This document shows, piece by piece, positions 44,681-54,157 of a DNA stretch of 64,000 nucleotides. The notes under the pieces were generated by a model. It worked only from the letters and a program-made list of their open reading frames with translations. It had not been told where the DNA came from and searched no databases. The position numbers and the translations under genes are program-made. Position 1 is the stretch's first letter, and every line of letters starts with the position of its first letter. Source of the stretch: Deltaproteobacteria bacterium (GTDB lineage: Bacteria > Lernaellota > Lernaellaia > JACKCT01); contig JACKCT010000002.1 in NCBI GenBank assembly GCA_020633895.1, forward strand, positions 310,001 to 374,000, given 5' to 3'.

Positions 44681-44895
44681 CCGGAATAAATCCGGGCGAT
44701 TTTCCTTCCTTGCCGAGCAAAACGCAAGACGAGTCTCGACCGGGCTTTCGGGCGGGACGGACCGCGATCGCGATCCGCCGCCGCCGGTCCTTTACCCTGG
44801 CGAAAAACCTTGATAAATACCGCGCGTGCGCCGGTTGATCCGTTGGTCGATCCGCCGGTCGACGAACCGCCGATGCTCCGCGAACGAGGGCCCCT

Positions 44896-45600
44896 TTGGA
44901 ATCACCCGTCAAAGTCATCTTATTCGATCTGGACGGCACGCTCATGGTCAGCGGCGGCGCCGGTCAAAAGGCGATCAACGCCGTCTTTGCCGATCGCTAC
45001 GGCATCCAGGACGCCTTCGGCGACATTGTGCCGCACGGCATGATGGACCCGGTCATTTTCCAGCAGATTCTCGATCGCTTCGGCATCACGGCGGAGGATC
45101 GGGACGCGCTGCTGGCCGAGCTGGCCGAGGATTACGCCGAGCGCCTGGAGCCGATCATGCGCGAGCACGAGCGGGCCCGCCTCATGCCCGGTGTCGTCGA
45201 ATTGCTCGAAGCCCTGCACGGGCGCGATCATGTCCTGGTCGGCCTCGTGACCGGCAACTACGAAAAGACCGGGCGTATCAAGCTGGACCGGTTCGGCCTC
45301 AACAAGTACTTTGATTTCGGGGCGTTTTCTTCCGACCATCCCGTGCGGGCCGATCTGGTTCCCGTGGCGGTCGCCCGGGCCGAGGCCATCCACGGCGGGC
45401 CGATCGGCCTGGGGCGCCATGTGGTGCTGGTCGGCGACACGCCCAAGGACGTGGAGGCGGCGCTGATCAACGGCGTCACCTCGGTGGCGGTGGCGACGCT
45501 GGGGCATACGGTGGAGCAACTCGGCGCCGAAGGGGCTCATTTCGTTTTCGAGGACTTCTCGGATACGGCGGCCGTGCTGGCGGCCATGGGGGTTTCGTGA
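44896..45600 (+). CDS. HAD-superfamily hydrolase, phosphoglycolate-phosphatase-like
   Basis: The 234-residue protein starts at a TTG with GAGGG six bases upstream. HAD motifs: ILFDLDGTLMVSGG (DxDGT), LVTGNYEKTG (motif II), then HVVLVGDTPKDVEAA (motif IV). It has a helical cap insertion. GDTPKDVE and the LVTGN run resemble Gph. The phosphohexomutase gene starts at its stop codon, so the two are coupled; the substrate may be a sugar phosphate. Confidence 0.82.
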   Translation: MESPVKVILFDLDGTLMVSGGAGQKAINAVFADRYGIQDAFGDIVPHGMMDPVIFQQILDRFGITAEDRDALLAELAEDYAERLEPIMREHERARLMPGVVELLEALHGRDHVLVGLVTGNYEKTGRIKLDRFGLNKYFDFGAFSSDHPVRADLVPVAVARAEAIHGGPIGLGRHVVLVGDTPKDVEAALINGVTSVAVATLGHTVEQLGAEGAHFVFEDFSDTAAVLAAMGVS

Positions 45601-47417
45601 TGGATCAGAATACCGCGCTCAAGCTGCTGGATTTTTACAAGGAAAACGGCGAGATCGACCAAACCACCTACGACAACGCCCACAAGTGGCTCACGGACCC
45701 GGCCTATAAGGCCTATCGGGACGACATCCATACCATGCTGCGTCCCCTGCCGCTGATCGACGCGTTTTATCAGACCATTCCCTTCGGCACCGGCGGGCGG
45801 CGGGGCACCGTGGGCGCCGGGTCCAACCGCATCAACGAACGCACCATCGGCGAATCGGCCCAGGGCTACGCGGACTACATCAACGCCGTCGATAAGGGCG
45901 GCAAACTCGCCAAGCGCGGCGTGGCCGTCGCCTACGACGTGCGTCCCCACTCGAAGAAGTTCGGCCGACTCACCGCCGAAGTCCTGGCCGGAAACGGCAT
46001 CCGCGTCTTTCTCTTCGACAGCCCCCGTTCCACGCCGGAGTTGTCGTTCGCGGTGCGCCGTCTGGGATGCGTCGGCGGCGTGGTGCTCACCGCCAGCCAC
46101 AATCCGCCCGCCGACAACGGCTTCAAATGCTATTGGGACGACGGCGGCCAGGTGGTCGCGCCCCACGATCGGGAAATCCTCAAGCGCGTGGGCAAGGTCG
46201 CCAAGATCGCCAAGATGCCCCTGGCCCAGGCCAAGAAGAAGGGCTTGGTGAAAATGATCTCCAAGGAGGTCGACAAGCCCTACATCGCCCGTTTCGCCGA
46301 CGACCATTGGCTGTGCGACGAGCGGGCGGTGAAGATCTTTTACTCGCCCCTGCACGGCACCGGCGTGACGATCATCCCCGACGCCCTGAAGTCCATGGGC
46401 TTCACCGACGTGGTCATCCCCGCGGATCAGGCCAAGATGGACGGCACCTTCCCCACCGTTCCCAATCGCTATCCCAACCCGGAAGAGCCGGCGGCGTTGG
46501 AAAAGGCCGTGCTGCTGGCCAAGCAGGTGGGGGCGGATATCGTCATGGGGTCGGATCCGGACGCGGATCGGTTGGGGGTGCATGCGCCGGATAAAAACGG
46601 CGAGTTTCACTATGTGTCGGGAAATCGCCTGGGCGCGGCCATGGCCCACTTCGTGCTGGAGAGCCTCAAGGAGCGCGGCGAGCTGCCCAAGAATCCCACC
46701 GTCATGACCACCATGGTCTCCACGCAACTCGCCACGGCCGTCGCCAAGAAATTCAAGGCGAAGATCGTCAACGATCTGCTCGTCGGCTTCAAATACGTGG
46801 CCCAGGAGCTGCGCGGCCTCGACGCCAAGGGCAAGACCGACTCGTTCGTCTTCGGCTTCGAGGAGTCCATCGGTTTCCTGCGCGGCCCGGCGGTGCGGGA
46901 CAAGGACTCGGCGTCCGCGGCGGTGATCATGGCTCAGCTTATGGCCCGTTTGAACGCGCGGGGCATGACCTTTTGGGATTACCTGGACGAGATCTACACC
47001 GGCTTGGGTTATTTTGCCGACGCGCAAAAATCCGTGGTGCTCAAGGGCGCGGACGGCTCGGCCAAGATGGGGCGCATCATGACGGCGTTTCGCGAGAACC
47101 CGCCCAAGTCCCTGGCCGGAAACAATGTGCATGTGGTGATCGACCGTCAGGCCGGAACCATGAAGAACCTGAAAACCGGCAAGACCAAAAAAATCTCCGG
47201 CGACAAGGGCAATGTCGTGCAGCTTTGGCTCGACGAGGAGGGCAAGTCCCGCCTTTCGATCCGACCGTCGGGCACCGAGCCGAAGATCAAGCACTACGCC
47301 TCGGCGTACGTTCCGGTCAAGGACGCCAAGGCCCTCGCGGCCGCCAAGAAAGCCGGCGACCGGGCCGTGGAGGCGATCCTGAAGGCCACCGAGGAATTCG
47401 AAACCAAGGTGCCGTAG
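45600..47417 (+). CDS. Phosphohexomutase (phosphoglucomutase/phosphomannomutase family)
   Basis: The protein, about 605 residues from the ATG overlapping the HAD stop (a GTG one codon earlier is an alternative), is a full alpha-D-phosphohexomutase. Landmarks in order: FGTGGRRGTVGAGSNR, TASHNPPADNGFK (phosphoserine), GSDPDADRLGVHA (Mg site), GFEESIGFLRG (sugar-binding loop), RPSGTEPKIKHYAS (phosphate-binding loop). It interconverts hexose 1- and 6-phosphates for glycan or glycogen metabolism. Length and motif order suit the PgcA-like bacterial phosphoglucomutases more than GlmM. A hairpin follows. Confidence 0.92.
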   Translation: MDQNTALKLLDFYKENGEIDQTTYDNAHKWLTDPAYKAYRDDIHTMLRPLPLIDAFYQTIPFGTGGRRGTVGAGSNRINERTIGESAQGYADYINAVDKGGKLAKRGVAVAYDVRPHSKKFGRLTAEVLAGNGIRVFLFDSPRSTPELSFAVRRLGCVGGVVLTASHNPPADNGFKCYWDDGGQVVAPHDREILKRVGKVAKIAKMPLAQAKKKGLVKMISKEVDKPYIARFADDHWLCDERAVKIFYSPLHGTGVTIIPDALKSMGFTDVVIPADQAKMDGTFPTVPNRYPNPEEPAALEKAVLLAKQVGADIVMGSDPDADRLGVHAPDKNGEFHYVSGNRLGAAMAHFVLESLKERGELPKNPTVMTTMVSTQLATAVAKKFKAKIVNDLLVGFKYVAQELRGLDAKGKTDSFVFGFEESIGFLRGPAVRDKDSASAAVIMAQLMARLNARGMTFWDYLDEIYTGLGYFADAQKSVVLKGADGSAKMGRIMTAFRENPPKSLAGNNVHVVIDRQAGTMKNLKTGKTKKISGDKGNVVQLWLDEEGKSRLSIRPSGTEPKIKHYASAYVPVKDAKALAAAKKAGDRAVEAILKATEEFETKVP

Positions 47418-47440
47418 CGGTCGCGCGGCGGCCGCGACCG
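47418..47440 (+). terminator. Hairpin after the phosphohexomutase gene
   Basis: CGGTCGCG (47418-47425) and CGCGACCG (47433-47440) pair with a 7-base loop immediately after the stop. It has no T-run, so it may only stabilise the 3' end. Confidence 0.4.
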
Positions 47441-47442
47441 TT

Positions 47443-47476
47443 CTGAGCCGCGACCCTATAGGGAGCGGGTTGGTCC
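47443..47476 (+). repeat. Interspersed repeat, GAGCCSCGACC type
   Basis: A copy reading CTGAGCCGCGACCCTATAGG and then GAGCGGGTTGGTCC, just after the hairpin. It closely matches the copy at 37129. Confidence 0.65.
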
Positions 47477-47591
47477 AACCCGGCACAAATCCAAGTCGTA
47501 TTTCGGGGAGGGGGAGTTCCCCCGCCCATTGTGATAGTGTCGAATGCTCGCGGTTTGCGCGGGCACATTGTCGGGGGATCGGAGGGGCTCG

Positions 47592-49298
47592 ATGAAACGT
47601 GATCTGGCCGCGATGGCCGGGAAAACTTACGACTTGTTGATCATCGGCGGAGGCATCACCGGATGCGCCGCCGCCCACGACGCCGCGTTGCGCGGATTGT
47701 CCGTGGCGATGGTCGACAAGGACGATTTCGGCCACGCCACCAGCAGCGCGACCAGCAAGCTGATCCACGGCGGGCTGCGTTATCTGAAAAACTTCGAGTT
47801 CTCCCTGGTTCGCGAATCGCTACGCGAGCGACGCACCATGAGCTTCATCGCGCCCCATATCGTCGCGCCGATCCCGTTTTTGTTCCCCTGCTACGCGGGG
47901 CTGCGTCGGGACAATAATCTGACCAAACTCGTGATGGGCATGCTGCTGTACGACCGCCTGTCCTTCGACAAGGCCAAGCTGGACGACCCGGACCGCAAGG
48001 TGCCTCGGTGGGAGTATTTCAACCGGGACGGCGTGTTCAAGGTGGAGAAAGACGTCCTGCCCCGGGATCTGACCGGTGCCGCCGTTTACTACGACTGCCA
48101 GATGTGGGACCCGAACCGGCTGACGTTGGAATTCGTCCTGGCCGCGACGGAGAACGGCGCCCGCGTCGCCAACTATGCCGAGGTCGTCGAACTCATCAAG
48201 GACGGCAACACGATCAAGGGCGCCGTGGTGCGCGATCGCCTCAGCGACCAAACGCACTCCATCAATGCCCGCATGACCGTCAACGCCAGCGGTCCCTGGG
48301 CGGATTTCGTCTCCGGGCTGCTCTCGGCCGAGGCGCGCAAGCCCCTGGTGCGAAGCCAGGGCATCCACATGATCACGAATAACATCACCAACGGCCACGG
48401 CCTGGTGCAGTACACCGAGTCGGGCCGCTTTTTCTTCATCATCCCCTGGCGGGATAAGTCGCTGATCGGCACCACCGACACGCGCTACGAAGGCGACCCG
48501 GACAAATACGGCGTGCTGCGCAAGGATGTGGAGCACTTCCTGGGCGAGGTCAGGGCAGTGTACCCCGGCGCGAAGGATCTGACGCTCGATGACATCTCGT
48601 GGACCTACGGCGGACTGCGTCCGATTGTGGAGACCGAGACATCGGTGGAGAACGTCAACAAGGCCTCGCGCAAATACGAGTTTTACGACCACGAGGTCGA
48701 CGACGGCATCAAGGGGATGATGAGCGTCATCGGCGGCAAGTACACCACCAGCCGCGCGCTGGCCGAAACGCTGGTCGACAAGGTGACGGAGAAGATGGGG
48801 CTGCCGCGACCGGCGCGGGTGACGCGGGGCTACGTGCTGCCCGGCGGGCGCATCGGGTCTTGGCAGGGCCTGGTGGAACGGCTGGAGCGGGGCTACGGCC
48901 TGAGCAGCGACGACGCGAGGCGCTGGGGCCGTCCCTTTGGGGCCTTTGCCGAAGACCTGATCGCGGCGGGCAATGAAAACGCCGACCTGGGCCGCCGCCC
49001 GGATGAGCGCCAGATCGAGACCCTAGCCGTCGTTCAGCGGGCGGTGACGGAAGAAATGGCGATGACGGTGGAGGACATGCTCTTTCGCCGCTCGGGCATG
49101 GGCACGACCGGGGAATTTTCCGCCGAGGCGGTCGAGACGGTGGCCAAGCACATGGCCGGCTTGCTGGGTTGGGACGACGCGCGTCTGGCCGACGAGATTC
49201 AAACCAACCAGGAAAAACTGCGCCGACGCAATATCCTCGATTTCGACGACCCGGCTCCCGATCCCCACGGCGACGCGTCGCTGTTGCAGGTGACTTGA
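47592..49298 (+). CDS. glpD: FAD-dependent glycerol-3-phosphate dehydrogenase
   Basis: The ATG at 47592, with GGAGGGG about five bases upstream, gives 568 residues. Domains: FAD-binding DLLIIGGGITGCAAAHDAA, TSSATSKLIHGGLRYLKN (typical GlpD loop), the DAO barrel with SQGIHMI and WRDKSLIGTTDT, and a C-terminal helical domain. It oxidises glycerol-3-phosphate to dihydroxyacetone phosphate at the inner membrane, feeding electrons to quinone. No glpF, glpK or regulator is near, so it may serve lipid-derived glycerol phosphate. A longer in-frame ATG at 47544 is less likely. Confidence 0.93.
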   Translation: MKRDLAAMAGKTYDLLIIGGGITGCAAAHDAALRGLSVAMVDKDDFGHATSSATSKLIHGGLRYLKNFEFSLVRESLRERRTMSFIAPHIVAPIPFLFPCYAGLRRDNNLTKLVMGMLLYDRLSFDKAKLDDPDRKVPRWEYFNRDGVFKVEKDVLPRDLTGAAVYYDCQMWDPNRLTLEFVLAATENGARVANYAEVVELIKDGNTIKGAVVRDRLSDQTHSINARMTVNASGPWADFVSGLLSAEARKPLVRSQGIHMITNNITNGHGLVQYTESGRFFFIIPWRDKSLIGTTDTRYEGDPDKYGVLRKDVEHFLGEVRAVYPGAKDLTLDDISWTYGGLRPIVETETSVENVNKASRKYEFYDHEVDDGIKGMMSVIGGKYTTSRALAETLVDKVTEKMGLPRPARVTRGYVLPGGRIGSWQGLVERLERGYGLSSDDARRWGRPFGAFAEDLIAAGNENADLGRRPDERQIETLAVVQRAVTEEMAMTVEDMLFRRSGMGTTGEFSAEAVETVAKHMAGLLGWDDARLADEIQTNQEKLRRRNILDFDDPAPDPHGDASLLQVT

Positions 49299-49320
49299 GG
49301 TTTTGGGTTGATCAGGGTTT

Positions 49321-49422
49321 GTCATCCTGAGTGAAACGAAGGATCTTGGTTCGACCTGGTGAGAATTCCGCGTTGTCCCAGGCTCGGGTCGTGGCAAGGG
49401 CCTTCACTTCGTTCAGGATGAC
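49321..49422. repeat. Inverted pair of GTCATCCTGA repeats
   Basis: GTCATCCTGAGTGAAACGAA and following bases at 49321-49347 face a complementary copy at 49395-49422 across 47 bases. The pair can fold as a long hairpin downstream of glpD and of the converging phoU gene. Confidence 0.75.
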
Positions 49423-49462
49423 ATCGGGGTATGCACGACGACACCTGTTCGACTGGGCCGAC

Positions 49463-50158
49463 TTAGCCGACGCCGCCGGAGGTCTTGCGGTAGCCGATGT
49501 GACGCACGTCTTCGCCGCCCACCAGGAAGATGACCTGCTCGGCCATGTTCTCGGCGTGGTCGCCCATGCGCTCCAGGTATTTGGCGACGGATTGGACGTG
49601 AATGCCCCGCTCGACGAGTTGGGGGTCGGCGACCATCAATTCGAGCAGATCGGCGAAGATTTCGTCGTAGAGATCGTCGACCTCGTCATCCCGGTCGATG
49701 ACATTATTGGCCAGTTGAGGATCGGTGTTGACCAGGGCGTCGATGGCGTCGCGCACCATGGACTGCACCAACTCGCCCATCTTGGGGATGTCGTGGTAGG
49801 GCTTGAGGGGCTCCGCGGCGTTCAGGTCGATCGCCCGCTCGGCGATATTCACCGCCAGGTCGCCCACGCGCTCCAATTCGCCGACCATTTTGTGCGTCTG
49901 AAGCAGGAAGCGCAGGTCCACGCCCATCGGCTGCCGGCGCGCCAGAATGCGCCAGCACTGGTCGTCGATGGCCACTTCGTCGCCGTTGACGGCGGCGTCC
50001 TGCTTGATCACCTGGCGTGCGATGTCCGAGTCCCGGTCCACCAACGCCCGCATCGCGCCGTCGATCATCTCCTCCACGCGCCCGGCCATCAGCAGCAGGC
50101 GGTCCCGGAGGAGGCGGAGTTCTTCTTCGAAGGCACGATCGGTATGTTGAGCGGGCAT
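49463..50158 (-). CDS. phoU: Phosphate-specific transport system regulator PhoU
   Basis: The start at 50158 (GAGGTG just upstream) gives 231 residues; an earlier in-frame ATG at 50215 adds a poorly conserved stretch. It has the two helical PhoU repeats with acidic metal-binding motifs: ERVGDLAVNIAERAID and ERMGDHAENMAEQVIFLV. PhoU restrains PhoR and PstSCAB and prevents phosphate toxicity. It is the last gene of the pst run with a 121-base gap from pstB. Confidence 0.95.
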   Translation of the reverse strand: MPAQHTDRAFEEELRLLRDRLLLMAGRVEEMIDGAMRALVDRDSDIARQVIKQDAAVNGDEVAIDDQCWRILARRQPMGVDLRFLLQTHKMVGELERVGDLAVNIAERAIDLNAAEPLKPYHDIPKMGELVQSMVRDAIDALVNTDPQLANNVIDRDDEVDDLYDEIFADLLELMVADPQLVERGIHVQSVAKYLERMGDHAENMAEQVIFLVGGEDVRHIGYRKTSGGVG

Positions 50159-50235
50159 GGGCACCTCACTTAGCGCAAATGCGTGAACAAGATACAAGAT
50201 GTAGTACCTTTGCATCTTGCCGTCCGGACAAAACT

Positions 50236-50249
50236 TAGTCCAGACTAAA
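50236..50249. promoter_or_regulatory. Short inverted repeat before phoU
   Basis: TTAGTC and GACTAA are separated by CA within the 121-base gap between pstB and phoU. An 8-bp palindrome, GTCCGGAC, is next to it (50223-50230). The gap may hold a separate phoU promoter. Confidence 0.3.
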
Positions 50250-50279
50250 AATCATGATGCCACAAAATATCCGAAATGC

Positions 50280-51062
50280 CTAACCAAATTTTCCGGTGAT
50301 GTATTCGTCGGTCTGCTGTTTGGTGGGTTTTGTGAAGATGCTGTCGGTATCGTTGAATTCGATCAGCTCGCCCATGAGGAAGAACGCGGTCCGATCGGAC
50401 ACCCGGGCGGCCTGCTGCATATTGTGCGTGACGATGACGATCGTGTAGTTCTCGCGCAGGCTGTGGATCAAGTCCTCGATGCGCGCCGTGGCGATGGGAT
50501 CCAGGGCGGAGCAGGGCTCGTCCATGAGGATCACGTCCGGGTCCACGGCCAGCGCCCGGGCGATGCACAGCCGCTGTTGCTGCCCGCCGGACAGGCCCGA
50601 TCCCAACTTGTTGAGTTCGTCCTTCACCTCGTCCCACAACGCCGCCTGGCGAAGCGCCCGCTCGACGATCTGCGCATCGTTGGATTTGCTGGAAGTCTTC
50701 GTCAGGCGAAGTCCGGCCAGCACGTTTTCGCGGATGGTCATCGTGGGGAAGGGGTTGGGCTTCTGGAAAACCATCCCCACCTTGCGACGCAGCCGGGCCG
50801 GGTCGACATTGGGGTGGTTGATGTCCTGCCCCTCGAGCACGATGCTGCCTTCCACCCGGGCGCCGGGGACGATCTCGTGCATCCGGTTCAGGCAGCGGAT
50901 GAAGGTGGACTTGCCGCAACCGGACGGGCCGATGATGGCCGTCACCCCGCCGGTGGGAATCTGCATTTCGATGCCCTTGAGCACCAAGGTCTTGCCGTAC
51001 CAGGCTTTGAGGCCCGACACGGAAAACTGGGGATTATCGATGGGCGATTGCCGAAGGGGCAT
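50280..51062 (-). CDS. pstB: Phosphate ABC transporter ATP-binding protein PstB
   Basis: The 260-residue ATPase has Walker [10 protein letters not shown], signature [16 protein letters not shown], Walker [14 protein letters not shown] and the PstB-specific [14 protein letters not shown] start and [17 protein letters not shown]. It powers the PstCA channel. It begins four bases after pstA. Confidence 0.97.
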   Translation of the reverse strand: MPLRQSPIDNPQFSVSGLKAWYGKTLVLKGIEMQIPTGGVTAIIGPSGCGKSTFIRCLNRMHEIVPGARVEGSIVLEGQDINHPNVDPARLRRKVGMVFQKPNPFPTMTIRENVLAGLRLTKTSSKSNDAQIVERALRQAALWDEVKDELNKLGSGLSGGQQQRLCIARALAVDPDVILMDEPCSALDPIATARIEDLIHSLRENYTIVIVTHNMQQAARVSDRTAFFLMGELIEFNDTDSIFTKPTKQQTDEYITGKFG

Positions 51063-51066
51063 TCAA

Positions 51067-51915
51067 TCAACTCCGCCGCTGATATTTCTGACGCAAGTAA
51101 ATCGCCAGCGCATTGAACATCAAAAGAATCGCCATCAGAACCATGATCCCCGCCGCCGCGTTGATGACGAATTCGGGCTGGGGCCTGGAGACCCAGTTGA
51201 AAATCTGGATCGGCAACGCGGTAAACGGCGACATGGGCCCGTCGGGCAGGAAGGTCACGTAGGTCAGGGCGCCGATCGCGATCAGGGGCGCGGTCTCGCC
51301 GATGGCGCGGGAGATGGCCAGGATCGAACCGGTCAGCATGCCGGGCAGGGCCATGGGCACCACCACCTGGCGGATGGCCTGCCACTTGGTTGAGCCCAGG
51401 GCGTAGCAGCCTTCCCGCAGGCCGTTGGGCACGGTGGCCAGCGCCTCCCGGGAGGCGACGATGATGATCGGCAGGATCAGCAGCGCCAACGTCAGCGCCC
51501 CGGACATCAAGCTCTGGCCGAAATTGGCGAAACGCACAAAAATCTCCAAGCCCAGCAGGCCGTAGATGATCGACGGCACTCCCGCCAGATTGGCGATGTT
51601 CACCTCGATCAGGCGGGTGAGCCAGTTGTCGCCGCCGTATTCTTCCAGATAGATCGCCGCGCCGATGCCCACCGGGACGGCGAACGCGCCGGTCAGGCCG
51701 ATGAGGTAAATGCTGCCCACCAGGGCCGGTTTGATGCCCGCCAATTCCGCCTTGCGCGAAGGCAGGCTGGTCAGAAAACTCCACGTCAGGCGGCCGGCGC
51801 CGTCCATGACCACGTCGGCCAGCAGCACGAACAGCATCGCCAGCGGGACGAGCACGGCGAACAGGCAAAGCCCGATAAACGCCTTCTCCCATTTTTCCAC
51901 GCCGGTGCGATACAT
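51067..51915 (-). CDS. pstA: Phosphate ABC transporter permease PstA
   Basis: The 282-residue permease has six membrane helices and the binding-protein-dependent transport signature: [23 protein letters not shown] with the ABC-interacting EAA-type loop, then [19 protein letters not shown]. It starts one base after pstC ends, so the two are translationally linked. Confidence 0.95.
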   Translation of the reverse strand: MYRTGVEKWEKAFIGLCLFAVLVPLAMLFVLLADVVMDGAGRLTWSFLTSLPSRKAELAGIKPALVGSIYLIGLTGAFAVPVGIGAAIYLEEYGGDNWLTRLIEVNIANLAGVPSIIYGLLGLEIFVRFANFGQSLMSGALTLALLILPIIIVASREALATVPNGLREGCYALGSTKWQAIRQVVVPMALPGMLTGSILAISRAIGETAPLIAIGALTYVTFLPDGPMSPFTALPIQIFNWVSRPQPEFVINAAAGIMVLMAILLMFNALAIYLRQKYQRRS

Positions 51916-52854
51916 CTAGAGCTTCCCTCGGAATTTTCGCGCCAGCCGCTGGCTGAGCATGTTCATCGCCAGGGTCATCAAAAACAGCGACGCGCCGACC
52001 ACGAAGATCGTTTTGTATTCCAACGTGCCGTGGGGCGTGTCGCCCATGGATACCTGCACGATGTACGCGGTCATGGTCTCGATGGGCACGCGGGGGTCCA
52101 TGGTCAGGCGCGGCTGCTGGCCCGCGGCGATGGCCACGACCATCGTCTCGCCGATGGCGCGGGAGATGGCCAGCGTCACCGACGCGGCGATGCCCGACAA
52201 GGCCGCGGGGATCACCACCCGCACAATCGTCGGCAAGCGCCGGGCGCCCAGGGCGTACGCCCCCTCCCGCAGGGCGCGGGGAACGGCGTAAATCGCGTCC
52301 TCGGACAGGGAGGCGATCATCGGCGTAATCATGACGCCCATGATGATGCCCGGACTCAGGGCGTTAAATCCCGCCAGACCCGGGACGATCTTTTGCAGCA
52401 GGGGCGTGAGGAAAACCAAGGCGAAGTAGCCGTACACGATGGACGGAACGCCCGCCAGGATTTCCAGCATGGGTTTGAGAATCCGGCGCGCCCGCTCGTC
52501 GGCGAACTCGGACAGATAGATCGCCGAAAGCAAGCCGAAAGGCAGGGCCACCGCGATCGCCACCAGCGTGGTGAGCATGGTGCCCGCCACCAGCGGCCAG
52601 ATGCCGAAATGCTTGTCGACGAACAGGGGGGTCCATTGGGTGTCGCCCAAAAAACGGGAGATGGGCACTTCGCGGAAGAACGAAATCGTCTCGTAGGCCA
52701 GCACCAGGACGATGCCGATGGTCGTGAAGATCGACAGGACGCCGCACGCCCTCAGGACGATTTCGATCACACGCTCGGGCCACGGAGTCGCCGAACGTGT
52801 CAGATAACCGGCCGCCGGGGCGACCGGGCTAAACTCTGGGGAATTCGCGGCCAC
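51916..52854 (-). CDS. pstC: Phosphate ABC transporter permease PstC
   Basis: The 312-residue permease has about six membrane helices and the loop [21 protein letters not shown], then [15 protein letters not shown], typical of PstC. It forms the phosphate channel with PstA. It lies 38 bases after pstS. Confidence 0.95.
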   Translation of the reverse strand: MAANSPEFSPVAPAAGYLTRSATPWPERVIEIVLRACGVLSIFTTIGIVLVLAYETISFFREVPISRFLGDTQWTPLFVDKHFGIWPLVAGTMLTTLVAIAVALPFGLLSAIYLSEFADERARRILKPMLEILAGVPSIVYGYFALVFLTPLLQKIVPGLAGFNALSPGIIMGVMITPMIASLSEDAIYAVPRALREGAYALGARRLPTIVRVVIPAALSGIAASVTLAISRAIGETMVVAIAAGQQPRLTMDPRVPIETMTAYIVQVSMGDTPHGTLEYKTIFVVGASLFLMTLAMNMLSQRLARKFRGKL

Positions 52855-52892
52855 GATTCGTCTTTCGGGTCAACCCGGATGGGAAGTGGGGA

Positions 52893-54023
52893 TTAGCCGG
52901 CGGAGCCTTCTTCGGTCTTGGGGGCCTCGGCCGCCGGAGCTTCTTCCGCCGTGCCCTCGGGGGCGCCCTCGGCCGCCTCGCCGGTGCCTTCCTTGGAGAG
53001 CAGCTCCTCGACCGTCACGCCCACCGTCGCGCCGCCGCCGGCGAAGACCGAGCCGGTGGTGCGGGACTCGAAGCGCGCCTTGGCCAACTCATAGGCTTTG
53101 TCCGGCAGCGGGATATAGCCCACCTCCTTGACCAGGCCCGGCGTGCTCAGATAGTGCGTCACGAACTCGGTCACGATGGGCCGGGTGTCGGCTTCCTTCT
53201 TGTTGACGTAGATGAAGATCGGCCGGGACAAGGGTTGGTATGTGCCGTCGCCGACGGATTCCAGGGAGGGCGGAATGGCCTTGGCGTCCTTGTCCATCTT
53301 GATCGACGCCACGTTCAGGCGCTCGGTGTTTTCCGCGTAGTAGGCGAAGCCGAAAAAGCCCAGGCCGTATTTGTCCGTCGCCACGCCCTGCACCAGGACG
53401 TTGTCGTCCTCGCTGGCCGTGAAGTCGCCCCGGCTGGAGTGCTCCGTGCCCACGATGGCCTGCGTGAAGTAGTCATAGGTGCCCGAGTCCACGCCGGGAC
53501 CGAACAGATGCAGTTCCTCTTTCGGCCAGCCGTCGCGCACGTCCGACCATTTCATGACCTTGCCCTGGGCCTCGGGCTCCCACATCTTCTTGAGTTCCTC
53601 GACGGTCATCTCGCCGGCCCAGTCGTTCTCCTTGTTGAGCACGACCGCGATGCCGTCATAGGCCACGGGGATCTCGACATATTCCACGCCCGCCGCCTTG
53701 CAGTCGGCCATTTCCGATTCCTTGATGGGACGGGAGGCGTCCGAGATCGCGGTCTCGGCCCGGCAGAATTTCTTGAATCCGCCGCCCGTGCCCGAAACGC
53801 CGATGGTGATGCGCACCTCCGGGTGCTTGGCGCGGAAGGCCTCGGCCATGGCTTCGGAGATCGGATAGACCGTGGAGGAACCGTCGATGGCGATGGCTTG
53901 TGCTTGGGCCGGCGGGGGCGCGCCCGGCTCTCCCCCGGGGGAGGAAGCGTTTTGCGTGCAGGCCGACAGCAGCAAAGCCGTCAGCATGGCGGTCATCACG
54001 GCAAGGAGGGGGCGCGTGTTCAC
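52893..54023 (-). CDS. pstS: Phosphate-binding lipoprotein PstS
   Basis: A GTG at 54023 (GAGGTGACT upstream) gives 376 residues with a lipobox (LLLSAC) and the PstS fold: [45 protein letters not shown] and [13 protein letters not shown]. It binds phosphate at the outer face and delivers it to PstCA. The last 45 residues are Ala/Glu/Pro-rich ([20 protein letters not shown]), an unusual extension for PstS. An earlier ATG at 54116 puts a polar stretch before the signal peptide and is unlikely. Confidence 0.93.
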   Translation of the reverse strand: MNTRPLLAVMTAMLTALLLSACTQNASSPGGEPGAPPPAQAQAIAIDGSSTVYPISEAMAEAFRAKHPEVRITIGVSGTGGGFKKFCRAETAISDASRPIKESEMADCKAAGVEYVEIPVAYDGIAVVLNKENDWAGEMTVEELKKMWEPEAQGKVMKWSDVRDGWPKEELHLFGPGVDSGTYDYFTQAIVGTEHSSRGDFTASEDDNVLVQGVATDKYGLGFFGFAYYAENTERLNVASIKMDKDAKAIPPSLESVGDGTYQPLSRPIFIYVNKKEADTRPIVTEFVTHYLSTPGLVKEVGYIPLPDKAYELAKARFESRTTGSVFAGGGATVGVTVEELLSKEGTGEAAEGAPEGTAEEAPAAEAPKTEEGSAG

Positions 54024-54129
54024 AGTCACCTCGCTCAAGCTTGGGAGATTTGTTGAATGAGTCAAAGCGTTGCCAAAACGGAACGATAGGAAATCACGAT
54101 GGCCCGAGACTGTCAATCGTCGAATATCT

Positions 54130-54157
54130 CGTCATATTTTCGTCACATAGACGTCAA
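54130..54157 (+). promoter_or_regulatory. Pho-box-like direct repeats upstream of pstS
   Basis: CGTCAT (54130), CGTCAC (54141) and CGTCAA (54152) lie at an exact 11-base period with A/T-rich spacers, like the TGTCA/CGTCA direct repeats bound by PhoB. They read on the plus strand, opposite to pstS, and two overlap the end of the upstream glycosyltransferase gene. PhoB itself is encoded nearby. Confidence 0.4.

Noticed and set aside
45537-47768. A 743-codon minus-strand open frame opposite the phosphohexomutase
   Set aside because: Spans two plus-strand genes with strong homology; compositionally typical of an antisense frame.
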